Source of the DNA: Capillidium heterosporum
Taxonomy: Eukaryota; Entomophthoromycota; Entomophthoromycetes; Entomophthorales; Capillidiaceae
Assembly (NCBI GenBank): GCA_016630905.1
Contig: WBMQ01000007.1
Location: forward strand, 1,054,001-1,118,000
DNA: 64,000 nucleotides
Direction of reading: 5' to 3'
Shown piece by piece: positions 11,427 through 22,919 of this stretch; within the stretch, counting starts at the first letter, position 1, and each line of letters begins with the position of its first letter. The notes under the pieces are model-generated. The model saw only the letters and a list, made by a program, of their open reading frames with translations. It had not been told where the DNA came from and searched no databases. Both the position numbers and the translations under genes were made by a program.

Positions 11427-11667
11427 CTGTCGTTTGTCTATTTTACTCTATGGAATACCAACTTGGAACTGAACTAAATCTTTCAAGCCTTGACTATTTT
11501 TTGATAAACTTTCCAAGACGATTGTCCAATCATTTATTTCGGCAAAGCTAGCACAAAGTTGAGTTCAAAAATATTGCACTTTCAACTCAACAAAAATATA
11601 GAGTAGTCAGAGGACCTAAACGACAGTGTAGCCGAGTTGAAGCATTAGAAATTAGAGACCACCCGAT
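11427..11667. promoter_or_regulatory. Shared divergent promoter region, bL27m / uL16m
   Basis: These 241 bp lie between the start codons of two divergently transcribed mitochondrial ribosomal protein genes and must contain both promoters and leaders. No clear TATA box or single dominant motif is visible. A bidirectional promoter is inferred from the arrangement. Confidence 0.55.
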
Positions 11668-12441
11668 ATGTTTCGCCAGATAATCAAGCAGGCTCTGCCT
11701 ATACTAAACCGACCTCTATTCAACGCCATCCCCCAAGTTCAAGCTCAGGTTCGAACTCAAGCTCCAGCATTGGCAACCCAATTTGTTAGAAGCTTCAACA
11801 CGGCCGGTATCTTTACACTGCCAACTTCCCAAACTTTGAAATCCAAGAATGTAACCAAATCCCCTGTTCAACTTACAGTTCGTCACGGCTCCGACTTGGC
11901 ACCCCGCCGTCGTAAGTACAAGAAGGCTCAGAAAGGTCGAGTCCCCGTACGTTCGGGCGGTAGCCAGAAAGGTAACTTCATAGCCTTTGGTGATTTCGGC
12001 CTTCGACTCAAGTCGGGGATCCGTCTGTCAGCTTCCGTTATTACTGCCTGCCACAACGTCATAAAACGTAAAGTTAAGGTAGCTAAAGGTACTAAAATTT
12101 GGTTGCGTGTCTTCCCTGATATTCCCGTCTCTTCTAAAGGTAATGAAAGTAGGATGGGTAAAGGTAAAGGTGGTTTAGAATACTGGGCCTGTAGGGTACC
12201 TAAGGATAAAATTTTATTCGAGATTGCTGGCCCTAACTTGCCTATCGAGCTGGCTAAAGAAGCCTTTAGATTGGCTTCCGACTGTTTACCAGTACCTACC
12301 CAGTTCGTCGATAAAAGGGATGACCCATTGAAGGTCTGGTACGAGAACCAGAAGTTATTGAAGGAGACTAAAGAGAAGGGTAAGGAGATCGATGTTAGTA
12401 TCCCTGAAAGTGCACCTAGCTTGCAGGCTGCTCAACAATAA
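11668..12441 (+). CDS. MRPL16: Mitochondrial large-subunit ribosomal protein uL16m
   Basis: Single-exon gene, 257 residues. An Arg/Gln/Ala-rich presequence without acidic residues runs over about residues 1-45. The L16 core starts near LTVRHGSDLAPRRRKYKKAQ and contains RSGGSQKGNFIAFGDFGL, the basic IWLRVFPDIPVSSKGNESR segment and RMGKGKGGLEYWACRV, the characteristic conserved loop of L16. The C-terminal 40 residues are Lys/Glu-rich, beyond the bacterial end. uL16 helps form the A-site and the GTPase-proximal region of the large subunit. It shares its upstream region with bL27m, consistent with coordinated expression of two mitoribosomal subunits. Confidence 0.95.
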   Translation: MFRQIIKQALPILNRPLFNAIPQVQAQVRTQAPALATQFVRSFNTAGIFTLPTSQTLKSKNVTKSPVQLTVRHGSDLAPRRRKYKKAQKGRVPVRSGGSQKGNFIAFGDFGLRLKSGIRLSASVITACHNVIKRKVKVAKGTKIWLRVFPDIPVSSKGNESRMGKGKGGLEYWACRVPKDKILFEIAGPNLPIELAKEAFRLASDCLPVPTQFVDKRDDPLKVWYENQKLLKETKEKGKEIDVSIPESAPSLQAAQQ

Positions 12442-13236
12442 AATTTAGGATTAGTAATTTTTATAATAGATGTTGGAACATAAATTATGTTTTAAAGTAT
12501 AATTATATATATTGGGCTGTAGTCCTACTTATAAATGTAGATCAAAGTCCAAGTTCTAAATGTATAGTAAATATGCATTAAAAGTAAATGTCACAGTATT
12601 TAAAAGTGCGTTTATAAAATAACTCGTACGATAGTAATGGGTATTGTAAAATATGGTTTTTAGCACATATTCCTTATATAGCATGGATCAGCATTGATTT
12701 TCTTTATTTCGTAGCTAGCTATACGGTCCTAGTGAAGTTATATAAAGTAAAGAGTTTAGTAGATATAGTAAAGTATCTGATATAGTAGTATCAACTTTTA
12801 TATCCGTCGTTTATGTACTCCGAAATAACCTCCTAGCGGCGATACCTTTAAGTTCATGACTATCCTTTGTAAGCCGAAAGCATACTTATTAATTATATCT
12901 CTATAACTATAAACAAGGTTATCAATCTAAAGTTATTTGAAGGCAATGAAAGCTTTAAATATTGTTTATGGTTAACTAGATGCTCCCATTAGTAATATTA
13001 TACAGATGCAATTGTCAAGATTTTAAAGTAAGCTTTAGAAATCTATCCGAAACTTAGGTCCATCACTGAAGTTTTAAAGGTGCTACAATATATTTCAATA
13101 TTCGTATATAGCTACTGATAATCAAAGAAAGTGAGAATGTGTAGGAGACTAAAACTATAAGAGATACATAGTAAATATAAAATAAAATTACCACAGCCAT
13201 TTAAATCATCACTTTATAACTTTGAAAGTTTCATCT
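12442..13236. other. Intergenic, no gene recognised
   Basis: AT-rich DNA without a long frame. It separates the 3' end of uL16m from the 3' end of the PSMG3-like gene (convergent arrangement). Confidence 0.45.
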
Positions 13237-13752
13237 TCATAAAGCCAACTTACAAACCTCGACGAACTGCTTCATCCTCAAATTATCGTCCAAAAGTTTT
13301 CTATCCAAATTTAGGTACAGTAATAGAGGTCTACGTTCCCGTATGTTGTTATTTAAAATCTGGTTGTAGATCAGATCACTTAACAGTTGATGGTAGGTAC
13401 TCAATTTCGAATGGTCATAGGTGTTTCCTAAGAGGTACTTGCTCTTTACCAAATACGATTTTTCAATTTCCTTATTGTCGTTAGGGTTAGCTCCATGTAA
13501 ATTCAGATCCAGGTTATCAAAATCTATGGACTGTAATAGCTCATTTGGATTTTCTAGTTGAACTAACAACTTAATTATAGAAAGTTAAGAAGGTGTAATA
13601 AAATGATAAAAAGTTACCAGGTGGCTTAGGGCTTCCAACTGGTTGATTATGAGGACTATCTTGTTGGTAAACTGTATGGTTACAAAGTCGGTTTTTATAT
13701 CGTAGAACTTGAAGCTCTTCTTTGAAACTGGGATTTCGACCTTCTGCTCCAT
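13237..13752 (-). CDS. PSMG3: Proteasome assembly chaperone 3-like protein (PSMG3/PAC3)
   Basis: Two exons on the minus strand, 13752-13618 and 13569-13237, joined across a 48-nt GT-AG intron (155 residues). Exon 1 carries MEQKVEIPVSKKSF and the strand IVLIINQLEALSHL. Exon 2 carries the strand LVQLENPN, then SKYLLGNTYDHSKLSTYH and a C-terminal LLLYLNLDRKLLDDN plus a helix ending VEVCKLAL. The order of hydrophobic strands, the LLG block and the closing V-C helix follow PSMG3, as I recall the family, but overall identity is modest. The protein is longer than the human one because of an insert around residues 60-80. PSMG3 pairs with PSMG4 to help assemble the 20S alpha ring in the cytosol. An alternative is an unrelated small alpha/beta protein. 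Confidence 0.55.
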
Positions 13753-13754
13753 AG

Positions 13755-14258
13755 TTATTGCCTAGCCTTACAAAAGTTGCCTTTGGGAATCCTGCTTTGT
13801 TTTGTAGAATAGCTGTCAGAAACTATTGCAACCTTGAATTATTTTACCTTTTAAAAATTGATGGGATAGTTCCCGACCAAGTAGAAACTTTACAAATCGT
13901 TAAACTTGGCCAAATGACGTGTAGCTTAGCTTTCATCAAATTTAGACTTGAAAGCTATTCTCAAATAGCTGAAAGCGAAGTATTAGTAAATATACAGTGG
14001 CATAGGTATCCAGATCAAGTCAAAATGAATAAACTTTCAAAGCTCCCAAGCGACCTCAATATTGTAGGCTCAATACTGGATAAAAAGTCTCAGTATCGAT
14101 TACTACAACAAAACCAACTGACGATATCTTTCATCTACAAAAAACTGTCCAAGTTGGCTTTGAAGAAGGTAATTCGCGAATCCAATTCATTCAAATACAT
14201 GGTTAGCAAATTTGATCGATATACCAGGAAACCCAATAAGTTTTTATTGGATTTTTAA
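13755..14258 (+). CDS. Hypothetical protein or gene fragment, start uncertain
   Basis: A frame is open from just after an in-frame TAG at 13752-13754 to a TAA at 14256-14258. It has no ATG until about 13913; an upstream exon would have to overlap the PSMG3-like gene antisense, or translation starts at that internal Met (MTCSLAFIKFRLESYS). The residue mix is balanced and the C-terminus is basic (KLALKKVIRES and SKFDRYTRKPNKF). The length, about 165 codons, is unlikely to be chance in DNA this AT-rich. I do not recognise a family. A decayed gene is possible. Confidence 0.4.
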   Translation, partial: LLPSLTKVAFGNPALFCRIAVRNYCNLELFYLLKIDGIVPDQVETLQIVKLGQMTCSLAFIKFRLESYSQIAESEVLVNIQWHRYPDQVKMNKLSKLPSDLNIVGSILDKKSQYRLLQQNQLTISFIYKKLSKLALKKVIRESNSFKYMVSKFDRYTRKPNKFLLDF

Positions 14259-14589
14259 ATGGAAATTGACCTCTATGAGAATTTAGTTTTATATACAGAT
14301 ATAATTGTTAGTCCAGGATACTTTGATGACCTTGTAAAGTATGGGCTGGACAGCATATGAAAATTAGAGTTTTAAAATATTAGAATTAGAGATGATTCCA
14401 ATATACTTTTTCAAGTCAGCAGTATAAATACCTCCGCTTTAGGATCCTCGCCCTCCTACCTCAGGGGTTTTGATTGATTTTCACCGACTTAGTTGTTGAT
14501 TGGGGTTGATTAGCCGGGGTTCAGATATATAGCCTAAAAATATTCCTCTTAGCTTGCTAGATATCAATGTCAGTAGGCTTGAAAATATT

Positions 14590-15520
14590 CAATATGGTTT
14601 CCTTAACTTGCAAATGCTTTCTATTATTGCAAAATCAGTAGAGAGATGGATTTTCAGCTCTATGATACCTAGTTTAAAGTGACTATACCTCAACTTGGAT
14701 ATGATTACCTCAACCTTCATATTATCCCTTAGCAAGCAATATTCAAACTTTAAACAATTGGTTTTATTTATAGTCATCGTAGAGGGTTTCGAGGAGAATG
14801 ACTTTTTCTATTTTGAAGAGTTGATTCAGCTAGTCATCGCCATGAAGAGCCTCCTGTTGACTAAAAATATGCCAAAGATCTTTTACTGAAGCGATGTTTC
14901 CCAAAGCTCAAAGGTTTGCATTATATAGATATGTTGTCTGTTCAGTTTTTCAGACGGCCTTAACTTTTGGTTGGTCCTTGAAACGTTGACTGTGGCTGAT
15001 TTTATACTAAAACCCATTACCAAACTACTCACATTACCTACCCTGAGAACTCTTGCTATTAGAGTGTACATGAGTACCGAAAGGAATGTGTAGATGCAAT
15101 TGTTTAAAATTTTACCTAGCTCAGATATATTATATCTCCTGTTGAGCTATACTCGACCAGGTCTATTCGATTTTGAGCTCAAGTTAAATCTTGGGAAGCT
15201 TTCTCTTAATTTTGATGTAAGTCTGAATGCTCCAATCGCCAATTTTTTGGCTAAGCTATCAAAGCTACAGGTCCTCAAGCTATACTTTGCTAGGTCGAAA
15301 AGCCAGAAGATTGAGCTTGAATTGCCGGTCACCCATTTCCCTGATCTACCAAATTTGAAAATATCGTTTGAACCAGTCGAGTTGAAGGGTTAGTTTATAG
15401 AAAGCTCATCATTGCTTCATAAATTCGAGTATTATCATCAAAGTGGTAAGAAGGGGGATTTCATAACTGAATATTTCTATTGGGTACTGTGTCGTGTTCG
15501 CATTTGAAAGCTTTCTAATG
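14590..15520 (+). pseudogene. Broken F-box/LRR-family gene, C-terminal two thirds
   Basis: Fragments in several plus-strand frames align in order with the intact family member at 36882-38444. They include a block near 14695-14889 ending MKSLLLTKNMPKI, and a block at 15094-15390 with FLAKLSKLQVLKLYF and ELPVTHFPDLPNLKI. The tail is FITEYFYWV, matching HKTEYFHWD of the intact protein. The TAG at 15391-15393 lies where the family has Trp in (V/E)xWFLDGAP, and the frame then continues in register to the tail, so this is a point nonsense change. Further stops and frame changes occur upstream and no F-box start was found. Confidence 0.75.
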
Positions 15521-15529
15521 CTGTTGAAG

Positions 15530-16212
15530 TGCTTGGATAAAACATATGTTCGTAAAGCTACATTGTAGCTCACCAAATAAAGTTTTGTTCAAAGTCGTAA
15601 ATATATATAGATAGTATATTTATAAAATCAATTATATTACTTTATTACAGCAGGTTGTTTAAATATATAGGTATAATTTGTCCTTACTTATTTCCAGTAG
15701 TCTAGTCTGGTTTATAGAGCGACACTTTTTTTGAACTTGCGAGAATTGAAATGGTGTAGTACTATATACAATCCTAAGTTAAGTCATCAATATTAGTTAA
15801 TAGAAAGTACTACAAATGAAAAAATATATAAACAAGTTGCTTAAAGTACTTGCACTAGATATATTTTCAATATTAAATATTAAAAATGAAAATTTATTGT
15901 GAATCTTTTTCTTATAGTTTCAAAATTTAAAAACCCATATATATTAATAGCTGAAATTTTTCAAAAATGTTGTATCTTACCATGTGAATGTCTAGGAACA
16001 TACTTGAATCTAAATTTACTACATTTCGTCAACTTGGTAACTATCGTTCTATCTTTTTGTTGAAACGTAAGCCTAAAATATGTGATGTCAAATGATTTAA
16101 TTTTGTTTCCAAAAAAATTCGGTGTATTAATTATCCCGGAAGCTAGTGCAAAAGCAAAAAATCGATCCATTCCATCTTCTTTTTCTTTACATAAACTTAG
16201 AGCATAATAAGG
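15530..16212. other. Intergenic, no gene recognised
   Basis: AT-rich spacer between the broken F-box gene and the aminopeptidase gene. The promoter of the latter should be in the last 100-200 bases. Confidence 0.45.
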
Positions 16213-18128
16213 ATGTTGAGAAGATTATCGAGAACAACAAATCTAAACAAATTGTATAGAAGCCCAAAACTAACTTTAAACTTCTACAACAGTACCAATA
16301 GATCGATATTTACAACAGCCAAATTTTTTCAACCTAGCTTGCAAGAACTAGAAGATAAATATATCGGACAACCCAACAGCTTTACCCATCCTCATCTAGT
16401 TAAACCGAATGAAAGTAATACATAGTTGGTAGCTTTTTTGTTAATATTTTGTAGTTGCAGTAGGTATCTCCTCAGAGACTTTAGAACAGCGTAGAAAGAC
16501 CTTAATTTCAACTGTTGAAGAGAATAGTGTTATAGTAGTGTTTGGAAACAACTTGAAATACAAAAGCTCCAACATATTCTACAACTTCCACCAGAACCCT
16601 AATATGTACTATCTGTCTGGATTTTTACAGCCTAATAGCATTCTGTTATTAAGTAAGCTTTATTATCTTTACTTTATTTTAATGACTTTAAATAGTCAAG
16701 GACAGTAGTTGTGAACGAGGTTATAGGATGGTATTTTTCGTCGTTGAATCAACAAAAGATTTGGAGTTGTGGGAGGGGAAGAAATGTGGTACTACTAACG
16801 CTAAAGAGTACTTTGGAGCCGATGAAGTAGCAATTTTCTATTTTACATATTTATTTTACCCAATTAGGCCTACGATATAAACACATTCCTAACTAAAATC
16901 AAACCCATCCTACTTGAGGTTCAAGGTCGTGGTACCATCTATATGGATCTCCCCAACAAGCCAGAAACCCAAAGTTTGGAGTTCAATTTCACCAACCTAC
17001 TCTCACAACGTAACTTTTCAACTCCCTACAATTTTCTAATAGCACTAACTCCATCCTATCTACTTTGAAAAAACTAATAGTCAAATTGAACGCCAAGACC
17101 AAGAAGTTGAACAAGAAAATCGAACAGCAAAGGGCCATAAAGGATAAGGAGGAGCTACAGCTTATCAAACAGTCTAATATAGCTACCAGCCAAGCCTTCA
17201 TCTCCAATCTCGAGTTGTCGGGTGCCTTTACCAAGGCCAACAAAATCTTAACAGAAAAGATTTTGACTGACAACTTCGAACATGAAGCTCGAAAGTTGGG
17301 AGCTTTGGGTCATGCCTACGTCCCAGTAGTTGCCAGTGGGAAGAACGCCTTGGCTTTACACTACGTCAACAACGACATGGTTATCAAGTAAATTTTTAGT
17401 CATTTTATCATATTAAATGAAATCAGTAAGGATGAATTGGTTATGATGGATGCCGGAGCCGTAAGTTTTTTAGTAGCTCTTTTAAATTAAAATTTTAGTT
17501 CTACCACGGCTACAACACCGACGTAACCAGAACTTGGCCCATCTCGGGGAAGTTTACCGAACCTCAGAAGCAGCTTTACAACTTGGTGTTGCGCGTCCAG
17601 AAAGAATCTATTAAAGTAAATTTTATACCGCCCAAATTTAGGTTACTGAGAGATACACTTGCAATTAGTTATGTCACTACGACAACGGATTATCCTTGAA
17701 CGAGATATTAGAGAAATCTATTAACATGATGTTCGACGGGTTGAAGCAACTGGGATTCAGCGTTACTCGTTACGACTTGATTAACCAACTCTATCCCCAC
17801 CACGTGGCTCACTACCTAGGTCTAGATATCCACGATACTCCAACCGTAAGTAGGAATGATAGGCTGAGACCGGGTATGGTAGTCACCATCGGTAAAAATT
17901 ATTTTCATATCTTCAAATATTTATTTTATGATAGAGCCAGGGATCTATATTCCTGATGACGTGAAGTATCCTAAAGAGTATAGGAACATTGGTATACGAA
18001 TTGAAGACAACGTTTTGATAACTGAAAATGAGCCTATAGTACTTACCAGTATGATACCTAAGGAAGTTGAGGATTTGGAGTTTACGATTGCTGGTAATAG
18101 AGTTGAGAAGAATGTACCCAAGATTTAG
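16213..18128 (+). CDS. ICP55: Mitochondrial Xaa-Pro aminopeptidase (Icp55 / XPNPEP3 type, M24B)
   Basis: Nine exons: 16213-16414, 16455-16652, 16696-16826, 16868-17009, 17081-17387, 17427-17460, 17499-17615, 17669-17891 and 17935-18128. Together they encode 515 residues, the usual size for this family. The Arg/Asn-rich N-terminus (MLRRLSRTTNLNKLYRSPK) is a mitochondrial presequence. The N-terminal creatinase-like domain contains SETLEQRRKTLIS and NMYYLSGFLQPNS. The pita-bread catalytic domain carries MMDAGA and NTDVTRTWP (metal Asp residues), AHYLGLDIHD (metal His), EPGIYIP and IGIRIEDNV (metal Glu residues), so both Mn/Co sites look complete. Icp55 trims one residue from imported mitochondrial proteins after presequence removal and stabilises them. 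Intron 4, at 71 nt, is the longest and has a clear CACTAAC branch-point sequence. Confidence 0.94.
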
Positions 18129-18399
18129 GCAGGTAGCTTTGGAAGTTTAATAAAGGTGGACTTTTGCTTTTATTTAATAATACTAGAAACATATATTCTC
18201 GAATGAAAAGCTAATAATACTAAATATAAGATTTAAAATACGATTTAATAAGAAGCTTTATCCAAGTCTATATAAAAGCATTAGGCTTTTCACTCTTAAT
18301 TCGAATACTATGAGGTGTTTTAATAGAGGTATGTTGTCTTGTTAGCTTTTCCACTTTGGTCGTCAATGTAAAAATAGTTCGGCTTGAACAGTACCTTCA

Positions 18400-19785
18400 A
18401 ACTTTGAATGAGCCACCACTTCAACTCGATAGTGCCCGTTCCAATTTCGAACCCAACAGTTCTGTAAGCTGTGTATCATATAGCTGAAAGTCCAACCTTT
18501 TAGAATAGTCGGATTCAAATGACGGCCTCAGCCTCTGTAATCCACCTAGCTTTGTTAAAAATTTAACAAGTATGGCATCCAACTTATTGAATCAGTTCAG
18601 TGCAAGGTGCTTGATATTGGATTTGAAATCAAAATTGAACGTCTCCGACTCTAAGTTAAGCCCTTTGAGATATAGGCTTTGAAAGCTGGGTAAGGATATG
18701 AACAGCTTCTTTATGGAAACTTTTGTGATATTACTGACTACACAGACCTTAAGGAACTTCAACTTAAACAGGGAGAGTAGAGCAAGCATGACCTTAAACT
18801 TGAAGTTAGGTACGCACAAAGTTTTTAAATTGGATTAGAAATTAGAATCGTTGGTAAACATCCTTTATCAGCAAGCTAGTGCATCTTCAGCCCTTTGAGC
18901 TTGGGGAAGACAGCATCGTGTTAGATTCCTTCACATGAACTGAACGTAATGCGAGTTGAGTGACTGGACTGCAAACAAAAGTTGAGTAGCCTTTTTGATT
19001 TTACATTGATATATAATCCATAAGTAGAGCTGGGTACTTTAGATTGGAACGCTTGCAACCACTAGTCGCTATGAAAGAGGCAGGTATGCTTTGAGTGTCA
19101 ATGTACAGATGTTTTAAGTTGAACATAGGGGCATCAAAGATCCATTGGGTTACTATTTTGCAGCACAAGGCAGGTATCTCTGATTTGAAGATAATTTCTT
19201 GAAGGGATCATAAACTGTTGCTATAGATATTTGATGGATTTGTAGATAGGCTAGTCAAGTTGAACATACCAGTCTTGTTTAAAAAGTTCAAATATACATC
19301 CAAGCTACAATGAAATACTTCCAGCTTCTTGAGATTGAAAAGCGGTGGATTTAGAGCTGAAATACATATAAGGTATTCTCTGTTATTGAGAGAACTAGAG
19401 TAGTCTTGAGTATCAGGTCTCAACTCTTTTAACTTTTAAGAATTTTCCGACCCAGACATAGTGAGTTTATTAAAGTATAATTAATTTTTAATCTGTTGGG
19501 TGTAGGAGATTAAATTGATGTAGAAGTTGATATCCAATTCCTTATAGATTAGGAATATCCTCTCAGCTCTGTGTACATGCACGTTAAACTTACCGAGTGT
19601 TTTGTTCAGTGATGACATCTACATCTCTTATTAAGGACCTTTTCAATTAAATCCTAGTAGATAAGTAGTAGTAGTTGCTTGTAAAATCGTTCATTAAGTT
19701 GGGCTAAAACGAGTTGGATTTCCTTGTCAACTGAGGAAGCTGTCATCTCGAGGAGGGTATCGCTAAGGTTTAGTAGTTGGAGCAT
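18400..19785 (-). pseudogene. Broken F-box/LRR-family gene
   Basis: On the minus strand an ATG at 19785 begins an F-box-like start (MLQLLNLSDTLLEM, then SSVDKEIQLVLAQLNERF) parallel to MVQLVSLPDILIEM of the intact gene at 36882. It hits a stop after about 45 codons. Farther along, LRR-like blocks survive in other frames: FNLKKLEVFHCSLDVYLNFL near 19340, and FLKVCVVSNITKVSIKKLF with SFQSLYLKGLNLESE near 18700. Several stops and frame changes separate the blocks. It is a decayed member of the same family as the neighbour at 20654-22204, in the same orientation. Confidence 0.7.
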
Positions 19786-19789
19786 ATCG

Positions 19790-20650
19790 ATTTAAACTCA
19801 AATAATTAAAAATACTGATATATTTATTTTTCATCGATTGAGGGTCACTATTCTATAGATATTTGGTTGGATTCTAAAGATCTATCTTCATTACAAAGTT
19901 AAAGTTAAAGTTCGGCTTTTCAAATTAAGTAATTTTTGCAGGCCTACTTTCCAAAGCTCATTTTGAAGGAGATATTTGGCAAATTAAAAAGTATGTATAA
20001 CTTCTATTAAAAGATAGCTTAAATTTTACAATACTGCCAAAATGTGAATAAAGAAACTGATCCCAAAAATTTGAGCTTATATAAAATGATTTTTATCATG
20101 CTTTTACCGTCCTATACTTATATTAAAGCTTTTTGATGTATCTTTTAACTTTGGATTCATCCAAATATATCGTAGATAAACACAAGCTCAAGCTATGTCA
20201 ACTTTCCTTTACCTTTTGTTCAGCGTGAGATGAATGTAGGCGGTTATTTAGACAGTACTTAGTATGATAGTTGACGATCGCTGGCAGCAATATACCCAGC
20301 AAGCAGTCCTAAATTAACTCTAGATTTGGTTATAGGTCAATGCCAAAGGTTTTGAACAAATGTGGAAGCTTGAGGTTATTTAGCAATATTTCACAAGTAA
20401 ACCAATATAAATTTCAGTGGAATAGTATAGTTATATAGGAATAAATTTATATACAAGACATCGGTACCAAAATTTAGAAATAAATGTAATTTTAGATAGT
20501 ATTAAGACTTTATACTAAAAATTCTATATATGCTTATATGGCAGTTATCCTTTACTCACCTACAACCAGCCAAAAAGTTTTAAAGTACTATACAATTAAG
20601 TTTATACAAAGGTATGAACCTCGACATGCCCACCAAAAATTTCATACAGT
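19790..20650. other. Intergenic, no gene recognised
   Basis: AT-rich DNA between two same-strand F-box/LRR relics. No family blocks were found in it. Confidence 0.4.
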
Positions 20651-20653
20651 TTT

Positions 20654-22204
20654 TCAATACAAGTACTTTGCTTCGCTGACAAACGCACCTTTAGCACCGT
20701 AGCAATTATGCACCAGCTGGTAGAGATTGGGTGCTCCATCCAAAAACCATTTCTCCAACTCTTGAGGTACGTACTCCATATGCAGGGTCAACAAATTAGG
20801 GAACTGAGTAGCCGGTAACTGGAAATCTAATTCATCACGGTGCTTTTTATGGAGGCCTAGGGTGAGCTTCTCCAGCTTTGGGAACTTGGTCAAAAATTTG
20901 AGGAGCTGCAGGTCCACTTTGCCAAAATATTTGATGAAAAGCTGAGTCAGCTTGAGATTTGGTTCTAAACCAAAATTGAAGAACTTGAGTTCGAGATCAG
21001 TGTTGCGAAGCCTCAGGCATTCCAGGTTGGATGCCCATTCTAGCAGTTGCTTAAGTGAATCACTTTTAGCATCATTATTCAGAGATGTCAATAGCCTTCA
21101 AGTTAACTAGAGTTAATTGTTTGGTGATGCTTTTCAGCCGGTAATTTGATAGGTTCAAGTTCATTATCTCAAGGCTGGACCAGAGACTGGCGTTGGCTGG
21201 AAAGATTCGATCATCCGCATTCCCCTTTATGCAGATTCTGGTTACTTTCGGTAGACATTTTGTGGAAAATAGCTGTTTAAAGTACCTTTTTATACTTGGA
21301 TTTAGGAATGATCCTCTAACAACAACGGAAAATTGAGCTACATTTTCAAAGTAGGGCTGAACTTGGTTCTTAGCCTCCTTCATGTAGAACGTGGGTAGTG
21401 AAAGGTATCTAAGGCTTGGACATTTTTACCTATCGATACCAGGAATAGGGAAGAAAGCACTTCGGCACCAACATGGAGAGATCTCAAATTTACCATAATG
21501 TGGTGGAAAACGCATAAAAATGGTATACCCTCAAAATAGATTTATGTCTTTCCTCTTCGAACCTCCTCTCATGAACCAGTTTGCAAGTTGTGGAGACTTT
21601 CCAACCTAGAGAAGGCTTCCTGAAGCATTCGAAACTGAATTTCATTTATGGTGGATAGGTTCAGGGATAGTTTAGTTAGATTAGGCATGTGCACGCCATG
21701 TATCCAGCCCCAACTCAATCCCAAGTTTTTGCAACATAACGAAAAACTCTTGAGTTTTGGGAGGGAGGGGCCTAAAGCGGATATATCTTTACAATCTTCA
21801 CTGAACGACATATTCAAAAATCCTCTGATAGTCAGATTATAGGATTCCAATCTCCTTATCTTATATAAACCCATCTCTATAGTGCTGTCAAAGTGCCTTT
21901 GCTTGGTAACGAATTCATTGTACTCTGTTAAATGTTGATACTGATGAATCTCGGACTGGTCAAAGTTTCGTAAAACTTTACTAGCTTTCCTGATATATAT
22001 ACCATACTTAGAGGCTATCAGATTCAAAGAGTTTATATCTTTCTTGTGCTCTTTGCCAGGGTTGGACCAATCTTTGTAGATCGTTGGGATAGTTAGTTGG
22101 TAGAATGACTTGTTAGCTTGAGCTACGACAATTTTAGACTTTCCATCGAGTGAGGAGATTATCGTCTCAAGGAGGATGTCGGGAAGGCTGATTAGTTGAA
22201 CCAT
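20654..22204 (-). pseudogene. F-box/LRR-family gene with at least two frameshifts
   Basis: Full-length relative of the 520-residue gene at 36882-38444, read on the minus strand. From ATG 22204 it encodes an F-box (MVQLISLPDILLETIISSLD, then FYQLTIPTIYKDW) and family-specific LRR text (DISALGPSLPKLKSFSLCC, HMPNLTKLSLNLSTINE), ending at a TGA at 21569. The middle continues in another frame (about 21420-21075: FSTKCLPKVTRICIKGNADD), and the last third in yet another (21091-20654: LLEWASNLECLRLRN, FPNLLTLHM, EKWFLDGAPNLYQL). A damaged stretch at about 21420-21570 has stops in all frames. No GT-AG pair restores the frame at the second junction. It is the youngest-looking dead copy in the window. 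Confidence 0.8.
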
Positions 22205-22209
22205 ACTGA

Positions 22210-22915
22210 ACTATACTTGAGTCTATAAGATATAGTGGTTTGAACTTTTGAAATTTATCTGGTGATAGTTCAAAGGCGGGAAATCAAATGCTTTGCTTGA
22301 TTCTTTCAAACCTAATGCATCCGAAAACCACGTCACTTTCAACCTAAATCAAAAATAGCCAACTATTTCTCTAATGGAGGAACTTAATTGGTTCTATTTT
22401 TAGTAAAAGTCATCAGCTTACGGTTCACTGCTTAGATGATTTCTGAAGCTGATACAATCAGCTAATGAGAGCTTTTGAGGAATACATCCTTGCTCTCAAT
22501 CAATCTTGTGATGGCCAAAATAAGTATCAAATTTAAATATATATTTTAAAATTTCTTTATAATTCTGTATTGTCTGATTTATATATTAGGCCTCAATAAT
22601 TGAAATGAAGGATTTTGGATGCAACTATCTATATTTTTCAATTTGTAGAATACAACCTAAGTGAAAGCTTAGCGGGCTGAAGTAAAAACTTTGGTTCATC
22701 TTTGAACTATTCTTTTATGCTTCTTTTTATAACTATCATGCGAAGATACATTGAGTATTTATATTAACTAGAGTAGGTGGGGTACAAGGTAATCAGTAAT
22801 ATGTGTTGTTTAAATGAGTTAATTATAAAGGCTATTATTAAGTTCAATATAATTAGTTTTTAACACATTATTTACTAAGTTCGGAAATTATTCATATGTT
22901 CTATATTTAAGTCCT
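22210..22915. other. Intergenic, no gene recognised
   Basis: AT-rich and stop-rich on both strands. Confidence 0.4.
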
Positions 22916-22919
22916 AGCT

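Noticed and set aside
20654-22204. Explaining the frame changes as introns
   Set aside because: The family is intronless in its intact member, and at the second break no GT-AG pair fits the short overlap. The first break also contains stops in all frames.
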